This document shows positions 9,146 to 18,525 of a stretch of DNA of 64,000 nt, in pieces. Origin of the DNA: Saccharospirillum sp. MSK14-1. GTDB lineage: Bacteria; Pseudomonadota; Gammaproteobacteria; Pseudomonadales; Natronospirillaceae. Numbering within the stretch: position 1 is the stretch's first letter; every line of letters begins with the position of its first letter. The position numbers and the translations under genes are program-made. The notes beneath the pieces are model-generated. The model was not told where the DNA came from. It was given only the letters and a program-made list of their open reading frames with translations, and made no database searches. The DNA lies in contig NZ_MIES01000020.1 of NCBI RefSeq assembly GCF_003054965.1, forward strand, positions 1 to 64,000. Reading direction: 5' to 3'.

Positions 9146-10507
9146 CTAGAGCGCGGCGAGCGTATTATCCAACGCTTGCCGGGTCTTGGCGACCAGTTCG
9201 TCGATTTCAGCGCGATGGATAACAAGCGGTGGCGACATCAACATCGTGTCGCCGGTTGCGCGCAGAATGAGCCCTTCTTCGAGAGCTTTATCCCGGCACA
9301 CCGTACCCGTTTGTCCTTCGTCAGCGTAGCGACGTCGGCTGGCCTTATCTTGCACCAGTTCGACCGCGCCTAACATACCAACACCGCGAACCTCACCCAC
9401 CAGGGGGTGGTCCGCCAATGTCCGCAACTGTGATTGCATATAGGGAGCGGTTTCTGCCTTGACCCGATCGATGATGCCCTCGGTACGCAAAATCCGCAGA
9501 TTCTCCAAAGCCACGGCCGCACTGACCGGATGCCCCGAATAGGTAAAACCATGGTGGAACTCACCACCACTTTTCAAGACCTCAGCGACGCCATCCGACA
9601 CCATCACCCCGCCAATCGGCAAATAACCCGATGACAGACCTTTGGCGATGGGCATCAGGTCCGCTTCGATATCAAACGTATCGCAGCCAAACCATTCGCC
9701 GGTGCGACCAAAACCACAGATCACTTCATCGGCCACCAGCAAAATATTGTACTGCCGCACGATGCGCTGAATTTCCGGCCAATAGGTCGCGGGTGGAATG
9801 ATGATGCCACCGGCACCCTGAATCGGTTCGGCAATAAAGGCGGCCACATTGTCGGCGCCCAGTTCGAGAATCTTCTCTTCCAGCGCCTGCGCTGCTACCA
9901 GGCCAAATTCATCGGGACTCAGGTCTCCGCCTTCACCAAACCAATACGGCTGACGAATATGCGCCACGCCAGTGATCGGTAAATCACCCTGAGCGTGCAT
10001 GGGTTTCATACCACCGAGACTGGCACCGGCCACGGTGGAACCGTGATAGCCATTGTGGCGACCGATGATGGTTTTTTTGCTCGGCTGACCTTTGATGTCC
10101 CAATAACGGCGCACCATCCGAAACACGGTATCGTTGGCTTCGCTGCCGCTGTTGGTAAAGAACGTATGGTTGATGTGTGGCGGCGCTATGTCGGCAAGGG
10201 CCGCGGACAATTCAGTGACCGGCGGCGTCGCCGTTTTAAAGAACAGGTTGTAGTAAGGCAGCTCGCTCATCTGTCGGCGCGCCGCCTCAACCAATTCCTG
10301 TCGGCCATAACCCAGATTCACACACCACAAACCAGCAAAAGCATCCAAATAGGCTCTGCCATTGCTGTCCCAAACCGTCACGCCCGAGGCTTTGGTGATG
10401 ATGCGCGCGCCTTCGTTTGCAATGGCGCCACTGTCTCCAAACGGATGCAGATGATGATCGGCATCCTGTTGCTGCCAGTGCGCGGTGGGGTCAGAGCTCT
10501 GGGTCAT
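9146..10507 (-). CDS. spuC: Putrescine-pyruvate (polyamine) aminotransferase
   Basis: Class III PLP aminotransferase, 453 residues, expected to move the amino group of putrescine or a related diamine to pyruvate, giving 4-aminobutanal and alanine. Seen are the class III features DAFAGLWCVNLGYG near the N-terminus, TNSGSEANDTVFRM, VADEVICGFGRTG with the PLP-contacting Asp, and the PLP lysine in MPIAKGLSSGY. It sits 13 nt after a glutamate-polyamine ligase gene and 91 nt before potF, the arrangement of spuC in Pseudomonas. Beta-alanine or another omega-amine could also be used. Confidence 0.88.
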   Translation of the reverse strand: MTQSSDPTAHWQQQDADHHLHPFGDSGAIANEGARIITKASGVTVWDSNGRAYLDAFAGLWCVNLGYGRQELVEAARRQMSELPYYNLFFKTATPPVTELSAALADIAPPHINHTFFTNSGSEANDTVFRMVRRYWDIKGQPSKKTIIGRHNGYHGSTVAGASLGGMKPMHAQGDLPITGVAHIRQPYWFGEGGDLSPDEFGLVAAQALEEKILELGADNVAAFIAEPIQGAGGIIIPPATYWPEIQRIVRQYNILLVADEVICGFGRTGEWFGCDTFDIEADLMPIAKGLSSGYLPIGGVMVSDGVAEVLKSGGEFHHGFTYSGHPVSAAVALENLRILRTEGIIDRVKAETAPYMQSQLRTLADHPLVGEVRGVGMLGAVELVQDKASRRRYADEGQTGTVCRDKALEEGLILRATGDTMLMSPPLVIHRAEIDELVAKTRQALDNTLAAL

Positions 10508-10520
10508 CTGCCTCTCCCGG

Positions 10521-11873
10521 TCACACAGCCGATAACAGGAACTCGCGTTCCCAGGAACTGATCACGCGTTTAAAGCCTTCCTGTTCCGCCCAGCGCGTGG
10601 CGATAAAACCATCGACAAACTGAGCGCCAAGAATCTCCCGCACGGTGTCGTTGGACGACATCATGTCGAGCGCCGCTTCCAGGTTAAAAGGCACATCCGG
10701 ATCGGCTTCGGCACCGGCACGGCCGGCCATGGGTTTGCGCGGTTTGAGATCTTCGATCATACCCAGATAACCACAGGCCAGGTTGGCCGCCAGCGCCAGG
10801 TAAGGATTGGTGTCGGAACCGGGCAGACGGTTTTCCACGCGTCGCGCTTCCGGCGGTGCATTGGGCACACGCAGGCCACAGGTGCGGTTCTCTTCGCCCC
10901 ATTCGATGTTCACCGGCGCGTTGCCATCGGCGCCCGGCAAGTAGCGCCGGTAGGAATTCACGTTGGGCGCGAACATCGGCATCATAAAAGGAATGTAGGT
11001 CTGTAAACCGGCGATGTAATTCAAAAAGCGCGGCGAGGCTGAACCGTCTTTATTGGAAAACAGATTCTGGCCGGTTTTGATGTCGATCAGCGACTGGTGA
11101 ATGTGCATCGAACTGCCCGGTTCACCGGTGATCGGCTTGGCCATAAAGGTGGCGCCAATTTTGTGCTTCAGTGCCGCTTCGCGCACGGTACGCTTAAACA
11201 CAAACACCTGATCGGCCAGCGTCATCGCTTCACCATGACGGAAGTTGAATTCCATCTGGGCGGTGCCTTCTTCGTGAATCAGGGTGTCGATGTCCAGCTC
11301 CATCGCCTCACACCAATCGTAGATGTCGTCGATGATCGGATCGAATTCGTTGGCCGCATCGATGGAGAACGACTGGCGACCACTTTCCTTACGGCCGGAA
11401 CGACCAATCGGCGGTTCCAGCGGCAAGTCCGGATCGGTGCAGCGCTGAGTCAGATAAAACTCCACTTCCGGCGCCACAATCGGCTTCCAACCCTGCTCTT
11501 CATAAAGCGCGAGAATTTTGCGCAACACCGCGCGCGGCGACAGGCTGATCATATTGCCCATCGAATCGTAACAATCGTGAATCACCTGAGCGGTAGGCTC
11601 TTCCGCCCAGGGCACAATAAAACAGGCGCGCTCATCCGGGCGCAGTAACATGTCGATGTCGGCGGGGTCGAGCAGGTTGTAGTAGGCGTCGTCGTCGGGA
11701 TAATCGCCGGTGGCGGTTTGCAGCAGAACGCTTTCGGGCAGGCGAATGCCGCCTTCATTAATGAACTTACTGGTGGGCTGAATTTTTCCGCGGGCGATGC
11801 CGGTCTGGTCGGGGGTCACGCATTCCACTTCGGTAATGCGATTGTCTTTCAGCCACTTAATCAGGTTTTCCAT
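10521..11873 (-). CDS. puuA: Glutamate-polyamine ligase (glutamine synthetase family), copy 1
   Basis: Joins the gamma-carboxyl of glutamate to putrescine or another polyamine using ATP, the entry step of the gamma-glutamyl pathway. The 450 residues include the N-terminal beta-grasp part (VECVTPDQTGIARGK), the catalytic loop signature GSSMHIHQSL (about residue 255), NSYRRYLPG and the arginine-rich NRTCGLRVPNAPPEARRVENRLPG. It heads the minus-strand operon that continues into spuC and potFGHI. The sequence differs clearly from the second ligase at 13716, so the two may have different polyamine substrates. Confidence 0.9.
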   Translation of the reverse strand: MENLIKWLKDNRITEVECVTPDQTGIARGKIQPTSKFINEGGIRLPESVLLQTATGDYPDDDAYYNLLDPADIDMLLRPDERACFIVPWAEEPTAQVIHDCYDSMGNMISLSPRAVLRKILALYEEQGWKPIVAPEVEFYLTQRCTDPDLPLEPPIGRSGRKESGRQSFSIDAANEFDPIIDDIYDWCEAMELDIDTLIHEEGTAQMEFNFRHGEAMTLADQVFVFKRTVREAALKHKIGATFMAKPITGEPGSSMHIHQSLIDIKTGQNLFSNKDGSASPRFLNYIAGLQTYIPFMMPMFAPNVNSYRRYLPGADGNAPVNIEWGEENRTCGLRVPNAPPEARRVENRLPGSDTNPYLALAANLACGYLGMIEDLKPRKPMAGRAGAEADPDVPFNLEAALDMMSSNDTVREILGAQFVDGFIATRWAEQEGFKRVISSWEREFLLSAV

Positions 11874-12238
11874 ACGTTTCCGTTCAGTTATCGCGCCTAA
11901 AACGGGGCGTCACCGTACGGCCTCAAGGCGTTGTTGGGTCATGGTCCGCCAACGCACCGAAAGCGTTGGTCAGGCTGCTCAATTATAGGAGCGAGCGGGC
12001 ATTCAGGCACCGAAATTTAATGGGTGCCGAAAACGGCGTTCGCGTGCAGGTCTTAGCGGCCATGTATAATATTTAAAACACTTACCCCGCCCATTCATGC
12101 CCATAAAACCTAGTGTTGTCAAATATTCTAATCACGCACTTGAGCTCCAGGCACAAATGGGGTTAGCTTGATGGCTGCCATTCCAAGACGCGATATCCGG
12201 GCACATTTTCGTGCCCTTGGATACCAAGGAGACCCAGC
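11874..12238. promoter_or_regulatory. Divergent control region of the polyamine operons
   Basis: This 365-nt non-coding stretch separates the minus-strand ligase-transporter operon from the plus-strand gabD-ligase-agu genes, so promoters for both must lie here. An AT-rich block with TATAAT at 12065-12070 is the best -10-like element, but I see no convincing -35 partner for either direction. No gene is visible. The separate hairpin at 12194-12223 lies next to the gabD ribosome-binding site. Confidence 0.5.
12194..12223 (+). promoter_or_regulatory. Leader hairpin just before the gabD ribosome-binding site
   Basis: TATCC + GGGCAC pairs with GTGCCC + GGATA across an ATTTTC loop, giving an 11-bp stem with a 2-nt bulge. 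It ends 3 nt before the AAGGAG Shine-Dalgarno sequence of the GTG-started gabD gene. The position fits a translational control or mRNA-stability element. Function is inferred. Confidence 0.5.
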
Positions 12239-13690
12239 GTGACCCATCCTCTGCTGCACACCCAAAGCTACATCAACGGCCAATGGAGCAGTGCCGCCTC
12301 GGGACGCCAATACGAGGTGATCAATCCGGCCACCGGCGAAACACTCGCCCAACTCGCCGATTGCGGCCAGGACGATGCCAGCGCCGCCATCGAAGCCGCC
12401 CATGCCGCGTTCGGGGACTGGAAACAACAGACCGCCAAAGCCCGCGCCCAGATTCTGCGCCGCTGGTTCGATCTGATCATGCAACATCAGGACAGCCTGG
12501 CTGAATTGATGACACTGGAATGCGGCAAACCGCTGGCCGAATCCAAAGGCGAGGTCGCGTACGGCGCGTCCTTTATTGAATGGTTTGCTGAAGAAGGCAA
12601 ACGCGCCTACGGCGATGCCATTCCCACTCACGCCAGCGATAAACGCGTCTTCGCCATTAAACAACCGGTCGGCGTCTGCACCGCCATTACGCCGTGGAAT
12701 TTCCCGCTGGCGATGATCGGCCGTAAGGTCGGGCCTGCTCTGGCCGCCGGCTGCACCATGGTGGTCAAACCGGCCGAAGCCACGCCCTTTACCGCGCTTG
12801 CCTTGGCGCAGTTGGGTGAAGAAGCCGGCTTACCCGCCGGTGTCTTTAACGTCGTCACCGCCAGCAACGGCAAAGCCGTCGGCGAAGTGCTGAGCACTCA
12901 TCCGCTGGTGCGTAAAATCAGCTTCACCGGTTCCACGCCGGTCGGTAAACAACTGATCAAACAGGCCGCCGACAGCGTTAAAAAAGTGTCGATGGAACTC
13001 GGCGGCAACGCGCCCTTTATTGTCTTTGATGACGCCGATCTCGATGCCGCCGTCGAAGGCGCCATCGCCTCCAAATACCGCAACACCGGCCAGACCTGCG
13101 TTTGCGTGAATCGCTTTATTGTTCAGGCGGGCATTCACGACCAATTCGCCGCCAAACTGGCCGAACGCTCCAAGCAATTAAAAGTCGGCAATGGTTTGGA
13201 CGACGGTGTGCAGCAAGGCCCGCTGATCAACGACGCTGGTCTGGAGAAAGTTGAAACCCTGCTGAAAGACGCCACCGATAACGGCGCCAAAGTGCTCACC
13301 GGCGGTCAGCGTCACAGCCTGGGTGGCAACTTCTTTGAACCGACGGTACTGACCGGCATCACACCCAAGATGCGCATCAGTCAGGAAGAAATATTTGGCC
13401 CATTGGCGGCCATTAGCGTCTTTAATACAGAAGACGAAGCCATCGCCATGGCCAACGACACGCCCTTTGGTCTGGCCTCCTATTTCTACAGCGGCAATCT
13501 GGCACGCATCTGGCGCGTGGCCGAAGCACTGGAATACGGCATGGTCGGCATCAACGAAGGCCTGATCTCTACCGAGATCGCACCTTTCGGTGGCGTTAAA
13601 GAATCGGGTCTGGGCCGCGAAGGCAGCCACTATGGCCTCGACGAATACCTGGAGATCAAGTATCTCTGCCTGGGCGGTCTGGATCGCTGA
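12239..13690 (+). CDS. gabD: Succinate-semialdehyde dehydrogenase (NAD(P)+)
   Basis: Oxidises succinate semialdehyde to succinate, the last step from GABA to the TCA cycle. It starts at GTG 12239 behind AAGGAG. The 483-residue aldehyde dehydrogenase has the cofactor motif [22 protein letters not shown], the catalytic Glu in [16 protein letters not shown] and the catalytic Cys in [12 protein letters not shown] (about residue 287). The second Cys two residues on is typical of GabD. It is followed after 25 nt by a glutamate-polyamine ligase, which ties it to putrescine breakdown. Confidence 0.92.
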   Translation: MTHPLLHTQSYINGQWSSAASGRQYEVINPATGETLAQLADCGQDDASAAIEAAHAAFGDWKQQTAKARAQILRRWFDLIMQHQDSLAELMTLECGKPLAESKGEVAYGASFIEWFAEEGKRAYGDAIPTHASDKRVFAIKQPVGVCTAITPWNFPLAMIGRKVGPALAAGCTMVVKPAEATPFTALALAQLGEEAGLPAGVFNVVTASNGKAVGEVLSTHPLVRKISFTGSTPVGKQLIKQAADSVKKVSMELGGNAPFIVFDDADLDAAVEGAIASKYRNTGQTCVCVNRFIVQAGIHDQFAAKLAERSKQLKVGNGLDDGVQQGPLINDAGLEKVETLLKDATDNGAKVLTGGQRHSLGGNFFEPTVLTGITPKMRISQEEIFGPLAAISVFNTEDEAIAMANDTPFGLASYFYSGNLARIWRVAEALEYGMVGINEGLISTEIAPFGGVKESGLGREGSHYGLDEYLEIKYLCLGGLDR

Positions 13691-13715
13691 CCGCTACTTT
13701 TACTGAGACAACATC

Positions 13716-15077
13716 ATGCCCCACTCTGAAATCGCCGCCTTTCTCGACCAGCATCCCGACATCACCACCGTCGAGCTGCTGGTCAGTGACTTAAACGGCG
13801 TTATCCGCGGCAAGCGCATCGAACGTGACTTGCTGGAAAAAGTGTTCACCGAAGGCTTCAGCCTGCCCGGTTCCGTGATGGCGCTGGACGCCACCGGCAC
13901 CACCGTTGAAGAAACCGGCCTCGGCGCCGAAGACGGCGATCGCGACCGCCTCTGCCTGCCGGTTCCCGGTTCATTGGCGCCCGTTCCCTGGCAAGGCGAC
14001 GACCGCGCCCAGGCACTGTTTTGCATGTTCGAGACCGACGGCGAAACCCCCTTCGCCATGGACCCGCGCCAGGTGTTAGCCAGCGTCATCGAGCGCTTCA
14101 AGCAGCTGGGTTACACACCGGGTATCGCGGTCGAGCTGGAGTTCTACTTAATCGACACCGAACGAGACGCCAATGGCGGCCTGCAACCCCCCGTGTCGCC
14201 AACCTCGGGCCGGCGCATGAGTTCCAAGCAGGTTTACTCGATGGACGACCTCGACGAGTACGACTTCTTTATTCGCGATGTGATCGACACCGCCCACGCC
14301 CAGAACATCCCGGCCGACACCGTCATTACCGAATACGCGCCGGGCCAGTTTGAGGTCAACCTGCACCACTGCGACGACCCGATGAAAGCCGCCGATGATG
14401 CCGTGTTGCTCAAACGGGTGATCGCTCAGGTCGCCCGCAAGTGGGAAATGGAAGCCACCTTTATGGCCAAGCCCTACATCGAAGAAGCGGGCAGCGGCAT
14501 GCACATTCATTTAAGCCTGATGGATGCTGACGGCAACAACATCTTCGCCAGCGAAGATCCCGAGCAAAATGACTTTATGCGCTGGGCCATGGGCGGCCTG
14601 ATCGCCATGGCCGACGGCGTACAAGCTTTGCTGTGTCCGTCGATCAACTCTTACCGGCGCCTGTCACCCGATGCCTTCGCGCCCACCTCCAAAACCTGGG
14701 GCTACGACAACCGCACCCTGGCGCTGCGCATTCCTTCCGGCAGCATCGAAGCGACCCGCGTGGAGCACCGTTTCAGCGGCGCCGATGCGAATCCGTATCT
14801 GGCGGTGGCAGCGGTGCTGGCTGGCGTTACCGAAGGTTTGCAAAACCGCACCGAACCACCAGAACCGGTCACCGGCAATGCCTACGATCAGGAACACCCG
14901 GTCATCGCCGACAACCCACGCGATGCGTTGCGCGCCATGGACAAAGATCCGCGCGTTAACACCTGGTTCGGTGAAGACTTCATCGACATGTACCGCATCT
15001 GCAAATGGAGCGAAGTACGGCTGTTTGAACATCAGGTGACGCCGTTGGAATATGAGTTGCTGTTGCCCTATGTTTGA
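13716..15077 (+). CDS. puuA: Glutamate-putrescine ligase (glutamine synthetase family), copy 2
   Basis: Second enzyme of the PuuA type, 453 residues. Seen are the N-terminal VELLVSDLNGVIRGKRI, the acidic GLGAEDGDRDRLCLP segment, the catalytic GSGMHIHLSL (about residue 260), and SINSYRRLSPDAFAP followed by NRTLALRIPSGSIEATRVEHRFSG. The aligned blocks differ at many positions from copy 1 at 10521, so this is an old paralogue rather than a recent duplication. It lies between gabD and the agu genes; putrescine released by AguB is the likely substrate. Confidence 0.9.
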   Translation: MPHSEIAAFLDQHPDITTVELLVSDLNGVIRGKRIERDLLEKVFTEGFSLPGSVMALDATGTTVEETGLGAEDGDRDRLCLPVPGSLAPVPWQGDDRAQALFCMFETDGETPFAMDPRQVLASVIERFKQLGYTPGIAVELEFYLIDTERDANGGLQPPVSPTSGRRMSSKQVYSMDDLDEYDFFIRDVIDTAHAQNIPADTVITEYAPGQFEVNLHHCDDPMKAADDAVLLKRVIAQVARKWEMEATFMAKPYIEEAGSGMHIHLSLMDADGNNIFASEDPEQNDFMRWAMGGLIAMADGVQALLCPSINSYRRLSPDAFAPTSKTWGYDNRTLALRIPSGSIEATRVEHRFSGADANPYLAVAAVLAGVTEGLQNRTEPPEPVTGNAYDQEHPVIADNPRDALRAMDKDPRVNTWFGEDFIDMYRICKWSEVRLFEHQVTPLEYELLLPYV

Positions 15078-15111
15078 TTGGACGGAAGACGTTTGAGGGG
15101 CCACAAGGGCC

Positions 15112-15140
15112 GGGAAACGCTTAACGGAAGACGCTTAAAA
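15112..15140 (+). repeat. Dispersed 29-nt intergenic repeat, copy 1
   Basis: Begins GGGAAACGCTT and ends GGAAGACGCTTAAAA, so it is itself two related units about 15 nt apart. It matches 24 of 29 positions with the segment at 28434-28462. A related half unit (GGACGGAAGACGTTTGA) lies just upstream at 15080-15096. Both copies fall shortly after a stop codon. No coding function. Confidence 0.6.
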
Positions 15141-15217
15141 AATCACAAGACAAGCGCCAAAACCGGCCCTAAAATGCGCCGCCCTTTAGGCACTCAACCC
15201 TTTTAAAACCGGAGAAC

Positions 15218-16093
15218 ATGCCGATGCGCCAGGTCACCGTAGCCGCCACCCAGATGAGCTGTGGTTGGGACGTCGACGCCAACATTGCCAAGGCCGACCA
15301 ACTGGTTCGCCAGGCCGCCAGTCAGGGTGCGCAAATCATCCTGATTCAGGAGTTGTTTGAGCGCTGCTATTTCTGCCAGAAACAGAAAGAAGCCTATCTG
15401 CATTTCGCCACGCCGATGGCGGAGAACCCGGCCATCGCGCACTTCCAGAAAGTCGCCGCTGAATTAAAAGTCGTATTGCCGATCAGTTTTTATGAGCGTG
15501 CCAACAACGCCTACTACAACTCCGTTGCCATCATCGATGCCGACGGCAGCAACCTAGGTATTTACCGCAAGACCCACATTCCTGACGGCCCGGGTTACTC
15601 GGAAAAATTCTATTTCACGCCCGGCGATACCGGCTTCAAAGTCTGGGACACCGCCTACGCACGCATTGGCGTCGGCATTTGCTGGGATCAGTGGTTTCCG
15701 GAAACCGCGCGTTCCATGGCACTGATGGGCGCCGAACTGCTGTTCTACCCGACCGCCATCGGCAGCGAACCACAAGACAGTGGCATCGATTCACGCGACC
15801 ACTGGCAGCGCACTCAACAGGGTCACGCCGCCGCCAACTTAACGCCCTACATCGCCAGCAACCGCACTGGCGTGGAAACCGAAGGCGAGCAATCGATCAC
15901 CTTCTATGGTTCCTCTTTTATTGCCAACGAACTGGGTGAAAAAGTTGCCGAATTCGGCCGCGAGGAAGAAGGCGTTTTGGTGCACACTTTCGATCTGGAT
16001 GACGTTGCTGCCACGCGTCACGCCTGGGGTGTTTTCCGCGACCGCCGCCCAGATCTGTACAGCCCGTTATTGACTAAGGACGGAGGCAACTGA
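15218..16093 (+). CDS. aguB: N-carbamoylputrescine amidase
   Basis: Hydrolyses N-carbamoylputrescine to putrescine, CO2 and ammonia. The 291-residue nitrilase-family protein shows the catalytic triad Glu45 ([12 protein letters not shown]), Lys118 ([12 protein letters not shown]) and Cys155 ([12 protein letters not shown]), with the family's [16 protein letters not shown] and RDRRPDLY near the C-terminus. GGAG at 15211-15214 is only 3 nt from this ATG but 9 nt from the in-frame ATG at 15224, so the true start may be two codons later. aguA follows after 1 nt. Confidence 0.95.
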   Translation: MPMRQVTVAATQMSCGWDVDANIAKADQLVRQAASQGAQIILIQELFERCYFCQKQKEAYLHFATPMAENPAIAHFQKVAAELKVVLPISFYERANNAYYNSVAIIDADGSNLGIYRKTHIPDGPGYSEKFYFTPGDTGFKVWDTAYARIGVGICWDQWFPETARSMALMGAELLFYPTAIGSEPQDSGIDSRDHWQRTQQGHAAANLTPYIASNRTGVETEGEQSITFYGSSFIANELGEKVAEFGREEEGVLVHTFDLDDVAATRHAWGVFRDRRPDLYSPLLTKDGGN

Positions 16094-16094
16094 G

Positions 16095-17192
16095 GTGCCG
16101 TTTCCGCTCGCCAGCACACCGCACGCCGATGGTTTCTATATGCCCGCCGAATGGCATCCGCACAGCCAGACCTGGATGCTGTGGCCGGAACGCCCGGACA
16201 ACTGGCGCTACGGCGCCAAACCCGCCCAACGTGCCTACACCGCTGTCGCCGAAGCCATCGCCCGTTTTGAACCAGTCACCATGGGCGTATCGGCCGACCA
16301 ATACGAAAACGCCTGCGCCCGGCTGAGCGAAAAAATCCGCGTCGTCGAACTGTCGAGCAACGACGCCTGGGTGCGCGACACCGGCCCGACGTTCGTCATC
16401 GACGTCCAAGGCAACCTGCGCGCCAACGACTGGGAATTTAACGCCTGGGGCGGTTTGACCGGCGGGCTTTATCAGCCCTGGAATCGCGACGATCAGGTGG
16501 CACAGAAAATCTGCAACATGGAACGCATCGAACGTTACCGCACCGATGGGTTTGTGCTCGAAGGCGGTGCCATTCATGTTGATGGCGAAGGCACCTTATT
16601 AACCACAGAAGAGTGTCTGCTGAACGTTAATCGCAACCCGCATTTAAGCCGCGGCGACATCGAACAGAAGCTGCGCGACCACCTCGGCATCGATAAAGTT
16701 CTGTGGTTACCCGAAGGCATCTTCAACGACGAGACCAACGGCCACATCGACAACATCGCCTGCTTTATCGAACCGGGCCATGTGGTGCTCGCCTGGACCG
16801 ACGATGAATCCGACCCGCAATACAAACGCAGCCGTACGGCATTGGAATACTTGCAAAGCCAGCGCGACGCCCGGGACCGTAAACTGAAAGTCACCAAGCT
16901 GCCGCTGCCACAACCGCTGATCCAAACCGATGACGAAGCCGACGGCATCGACCAGGCCGCCAAAGCCTGGCCCCGTCGCGCCGGCGAACGCATGGCGGCC
17001 AGCTACGTGAATTTCCTGCTGGTTAATGGCGGTTTGATTCTGCCCGCCTTCGGAGATGCCATGGATGAACGAGCGGCGAACATCCTGACGGATCTGTGCC
17101 CGAACCGGGAAATTGTGCCGGTGGCGAGTCGGGAAATTTTATTGGGTGGTGGCAATATTCATTGTATTACGCAGCAGCAGCCTTTGGCCTAA
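16095..17192 (+). CDS. aguA: Agmatine deiminase
   Basis: Converts agmatine to N-carbamoylputrescine and ammonia, supplying AguB. The 365-residue guanidino-group hydrolase starts at GTG 16095, 1 nt after the aguB stop. It shows [23 protein letters not shown] near the start (key part [11 protein letters not shown]), the catalytic DTGPTF and NGHIDN segments, and the active-site Cys357 in [14 protein letters not shown] close to the C-terminus. Length matches Pseudomonas AguA. Together aguB-aguA form the agmatine branch of putrescine synthesis or catabolism. Confidence 0.96.
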   Translation: MPFPLASTPHADGFYMPAEWHPHSQTWMLWPERPDNWRYGAKPAQRAYTAVAEAIARFEPVTMGVSADQYENACARLSEKIRVVELSSNDAWVRDTGPTFVIDVQGNLRANDWEFNAWGGLTGGLYQPWNRDDQVAQKICNMERIERYRTDGFVLEGGAIHVDGEGTLLTTEECLLNVNRNPHLSRGDIEQKLRDHLGIDKVLWLPEGIFNDETNGHIDNIACFIEPGHVVLAWTDDESDPQYKRSRTALEYLQSQRDARDRKLKVTKLPLPQPLIQTDDEADGIDQAAKAWPRRAGERMAASYVNFLLVNGGLILPAFGDAMDERAANILTDLCPNREIVPVASREILLGGGNIHCITQQQPLA

Positions 17193-17305
17193 AAGCGGGG
17201 TGGCCTACATAACCGCTAGAACGTGGACAGATGTGCCATGGCGCCATCCTTCTCGGGACTGGCCTGTGGTACTGTTCTGATTCCTTTCGTCACCCACACA
17301 ACACC

Positions 17306-18076
17306 ATGACGTTCTTCCTCCATCTACGCGCCACCTTTCGATATTTCCGCGAGCATTGGCTCAAATTGCTGTGCATCAATGTCGTCATTCGATTCATCAC
17401 CATTGGCGCTGTTGTCGCCGTTGAGCAATTCTCGAGAGAGGGCACTGCGATCGTTAATTTGACGCTCTTAGTCGGGTGGGTCGGCATTATCTGGGTCGCT
17501 ACGGCCACCATTTATTACATCAATGCCAGTACTGACGGGCGTAAAATCTCCCCATTCTCAGCCATTCACCGAGGTATGGCACCCATCACTCCGGTGTTTG
17601 TTCTGCAAATGCTGCTGTTCATCACAACGCTCATTTTATTGCCCTTCATTTATGAGGGCCTATCAAACCTAAAAGAAGTATGGGCCCATAACATCGTCTA
17701 TGGACTGTTATTTTTTCTGGGCGCGCGTTTAGTGTTGTTGGCAACAATGGACACGGTGATCCGCCAATCGGGGGTCATGGAGGCCCTTCGCTCTGCCTGG
17801 AAAAACAGCCGGGGTTCCGTCTGGATACTGATGTTCGCACATTTCATTTTCTTAGCCGCCTTAGTCGGCTCGTTCGCAGTTTCCTTCTTTTTGATCCCCT
17901 CATCCTGGAATTCCGGTCTATTCGATATCCGTTTTTATCTGCTGGCCTTGTTAATGATCAGTACGCCATTTTTGACCGTTGTTCCGCTATATATTTTCGT
18001 CTTCCAAGTTTACACCCACAGCCCATTTCAACCGTCGACACCAGAGTTGTCATCGGCCAATTCCGATCCAGGCTAA
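17306..18076 (+). CDS. YciC-like (UPF0259) integral membrane protein
   Basis: A 256-residue membrane protein with about six hydrophobic segments. I use the ATG at 17306 (MTFFLHLRATFRYFREHW); an in-frame start at 17231 adds an unlikely 25-residue leader. The opening xFLRxxxxFFxxHW pattern and the RSAWKNSRGSVWILMFAHF segment resemble the second protein at 18526, so the two are distant paralogues. UPF0259/YciC-like proteins have no settled function. The agu operon ends about 110 nt upstream without an obvious terminator. Confidence 0.55.
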   Translation: MTFFLHLRATFRYFREHWLKLLCINVVIRFITIGAVVAVEQFSREGTAIVNLTLLVGWVGIIWVATATIYYINASTDGRKISPFSAIHRGMAPITPVFVLQMLLFITTLILLPFIYEGLSNLKEVWAHNIVYGLLFFLGARLVLLATMDTVIRQSGVMEALRSAWKNSRGSVWILMFAHFIFLAALVGSFAVSFFLIPSSWNSGLFDIRFYLLALLMISTPFLTVVPLYIFVFQVYTHSPFQPSTPELSSANSDPG

Positions 18077-18151
18077 TACTTAGCAGATTCAGAAATCGAG
18101 TCGAGCCTGGCTATTTAAAACTCACCCTCGCAACCCAGACGAGGAGGACAC

Positions 18152-18442
18152 ATGCCCAACGACAAAAACACCTTCAATATGGCCGACTACCTACTGACGC
18201 CACACGACGTCTACGCCTTCCTGAACGAAGCGCTGCAAACCAAGGACGTCAGTTTTATTGCCAGTGCGTTTGGCATCGTTGCCGAATCCAAAGGTGTCGA
18301 AATCATCGCCCAACATACCCACCTCAATTGCGCCCAGCTATGTCGGGCGGTCAGCGAACAAAGCGAACCAACGCTGGCGTCGGTGCTGGTGTCGCTGGAG
18401 GCTTTGCAAGCAGAGCTGTCTCTCGATACCCACGGCCACTGA
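18152..18442 (+). CDS. Orphan antitoxin-like HTH protein (HI1420 family)
   Basis: A 96-residue protein resembling the 'probable addiction module antidote' family (HI1420-like): FLNEALQTKDVSFIASAFGIVAES in the first half, then an HTH-like half with GVEIIAQHTHLNCAQLCRAVSEQ and PTLASVLVSLEAL. In the typical system a HigB/RelE-type toxin of about 100 residues sits directly upstream. Here the 75 nt upstream cannot encode one and the next gene is a membrane protein. A good RBS (GAGGAGG) precedes the ATG. Likely a stray regulator or a solitary antitoxin; family assignment is from pattern recognition. Confidence 0.6.
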   Translation: MPNDKNTFNMADYLLTPHDVYAFLNEALQTKDVSFIASAFGIVAESKGVEIIAQHTHLNCAQLCRAVSEQSEPTLASVLVSLEALQAELSLDTHGH

Positions 18443-18525
18443 GCCGGGCACCGACGTAAACGCACCGGGCTGCACTTCACTTACTGCCCGGCTGTGATAC
18501 TGTTTTGCCACCTCAACCAATAACG

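Noticed and set aside
8191-9222. Long plus-strand open frame opposite potF
   Set aside because: It is the antisense shadow of potF, with no family motif, low-complexity His/Arg/Val composition and no ribosome-binding site. The minus strand encodes a clear binding protein.
9055-9225. Upstream start of potF giving a 420-residue product
   Set aside because: It would place the signal peptide about 57 residues inside the protein and overlap the aminotransferase gene. The ATG at 9054 has its own ribosome-binding site.
12063-12070. TATAAT at 12065 as a definite promoter
   Set aside because: No -35 element at a proper distance is seen on either strand, so only the region is noted as regulatory.
10521-15077. 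The two glutamine-synthetase-like genes as a recent duplication
   Set aside because: Their aligned motifs differ at many positions, they lie on opposite strands, and no nucleotide-level repeat is visible. They are old paralogues.
15080-15140. The GGAAGACGCTT-like units as a CRISPR array
   Set aside because: Units are only about 15 nt long, imperfect and few, with no spacers of uniform length and no cas genes nearby.
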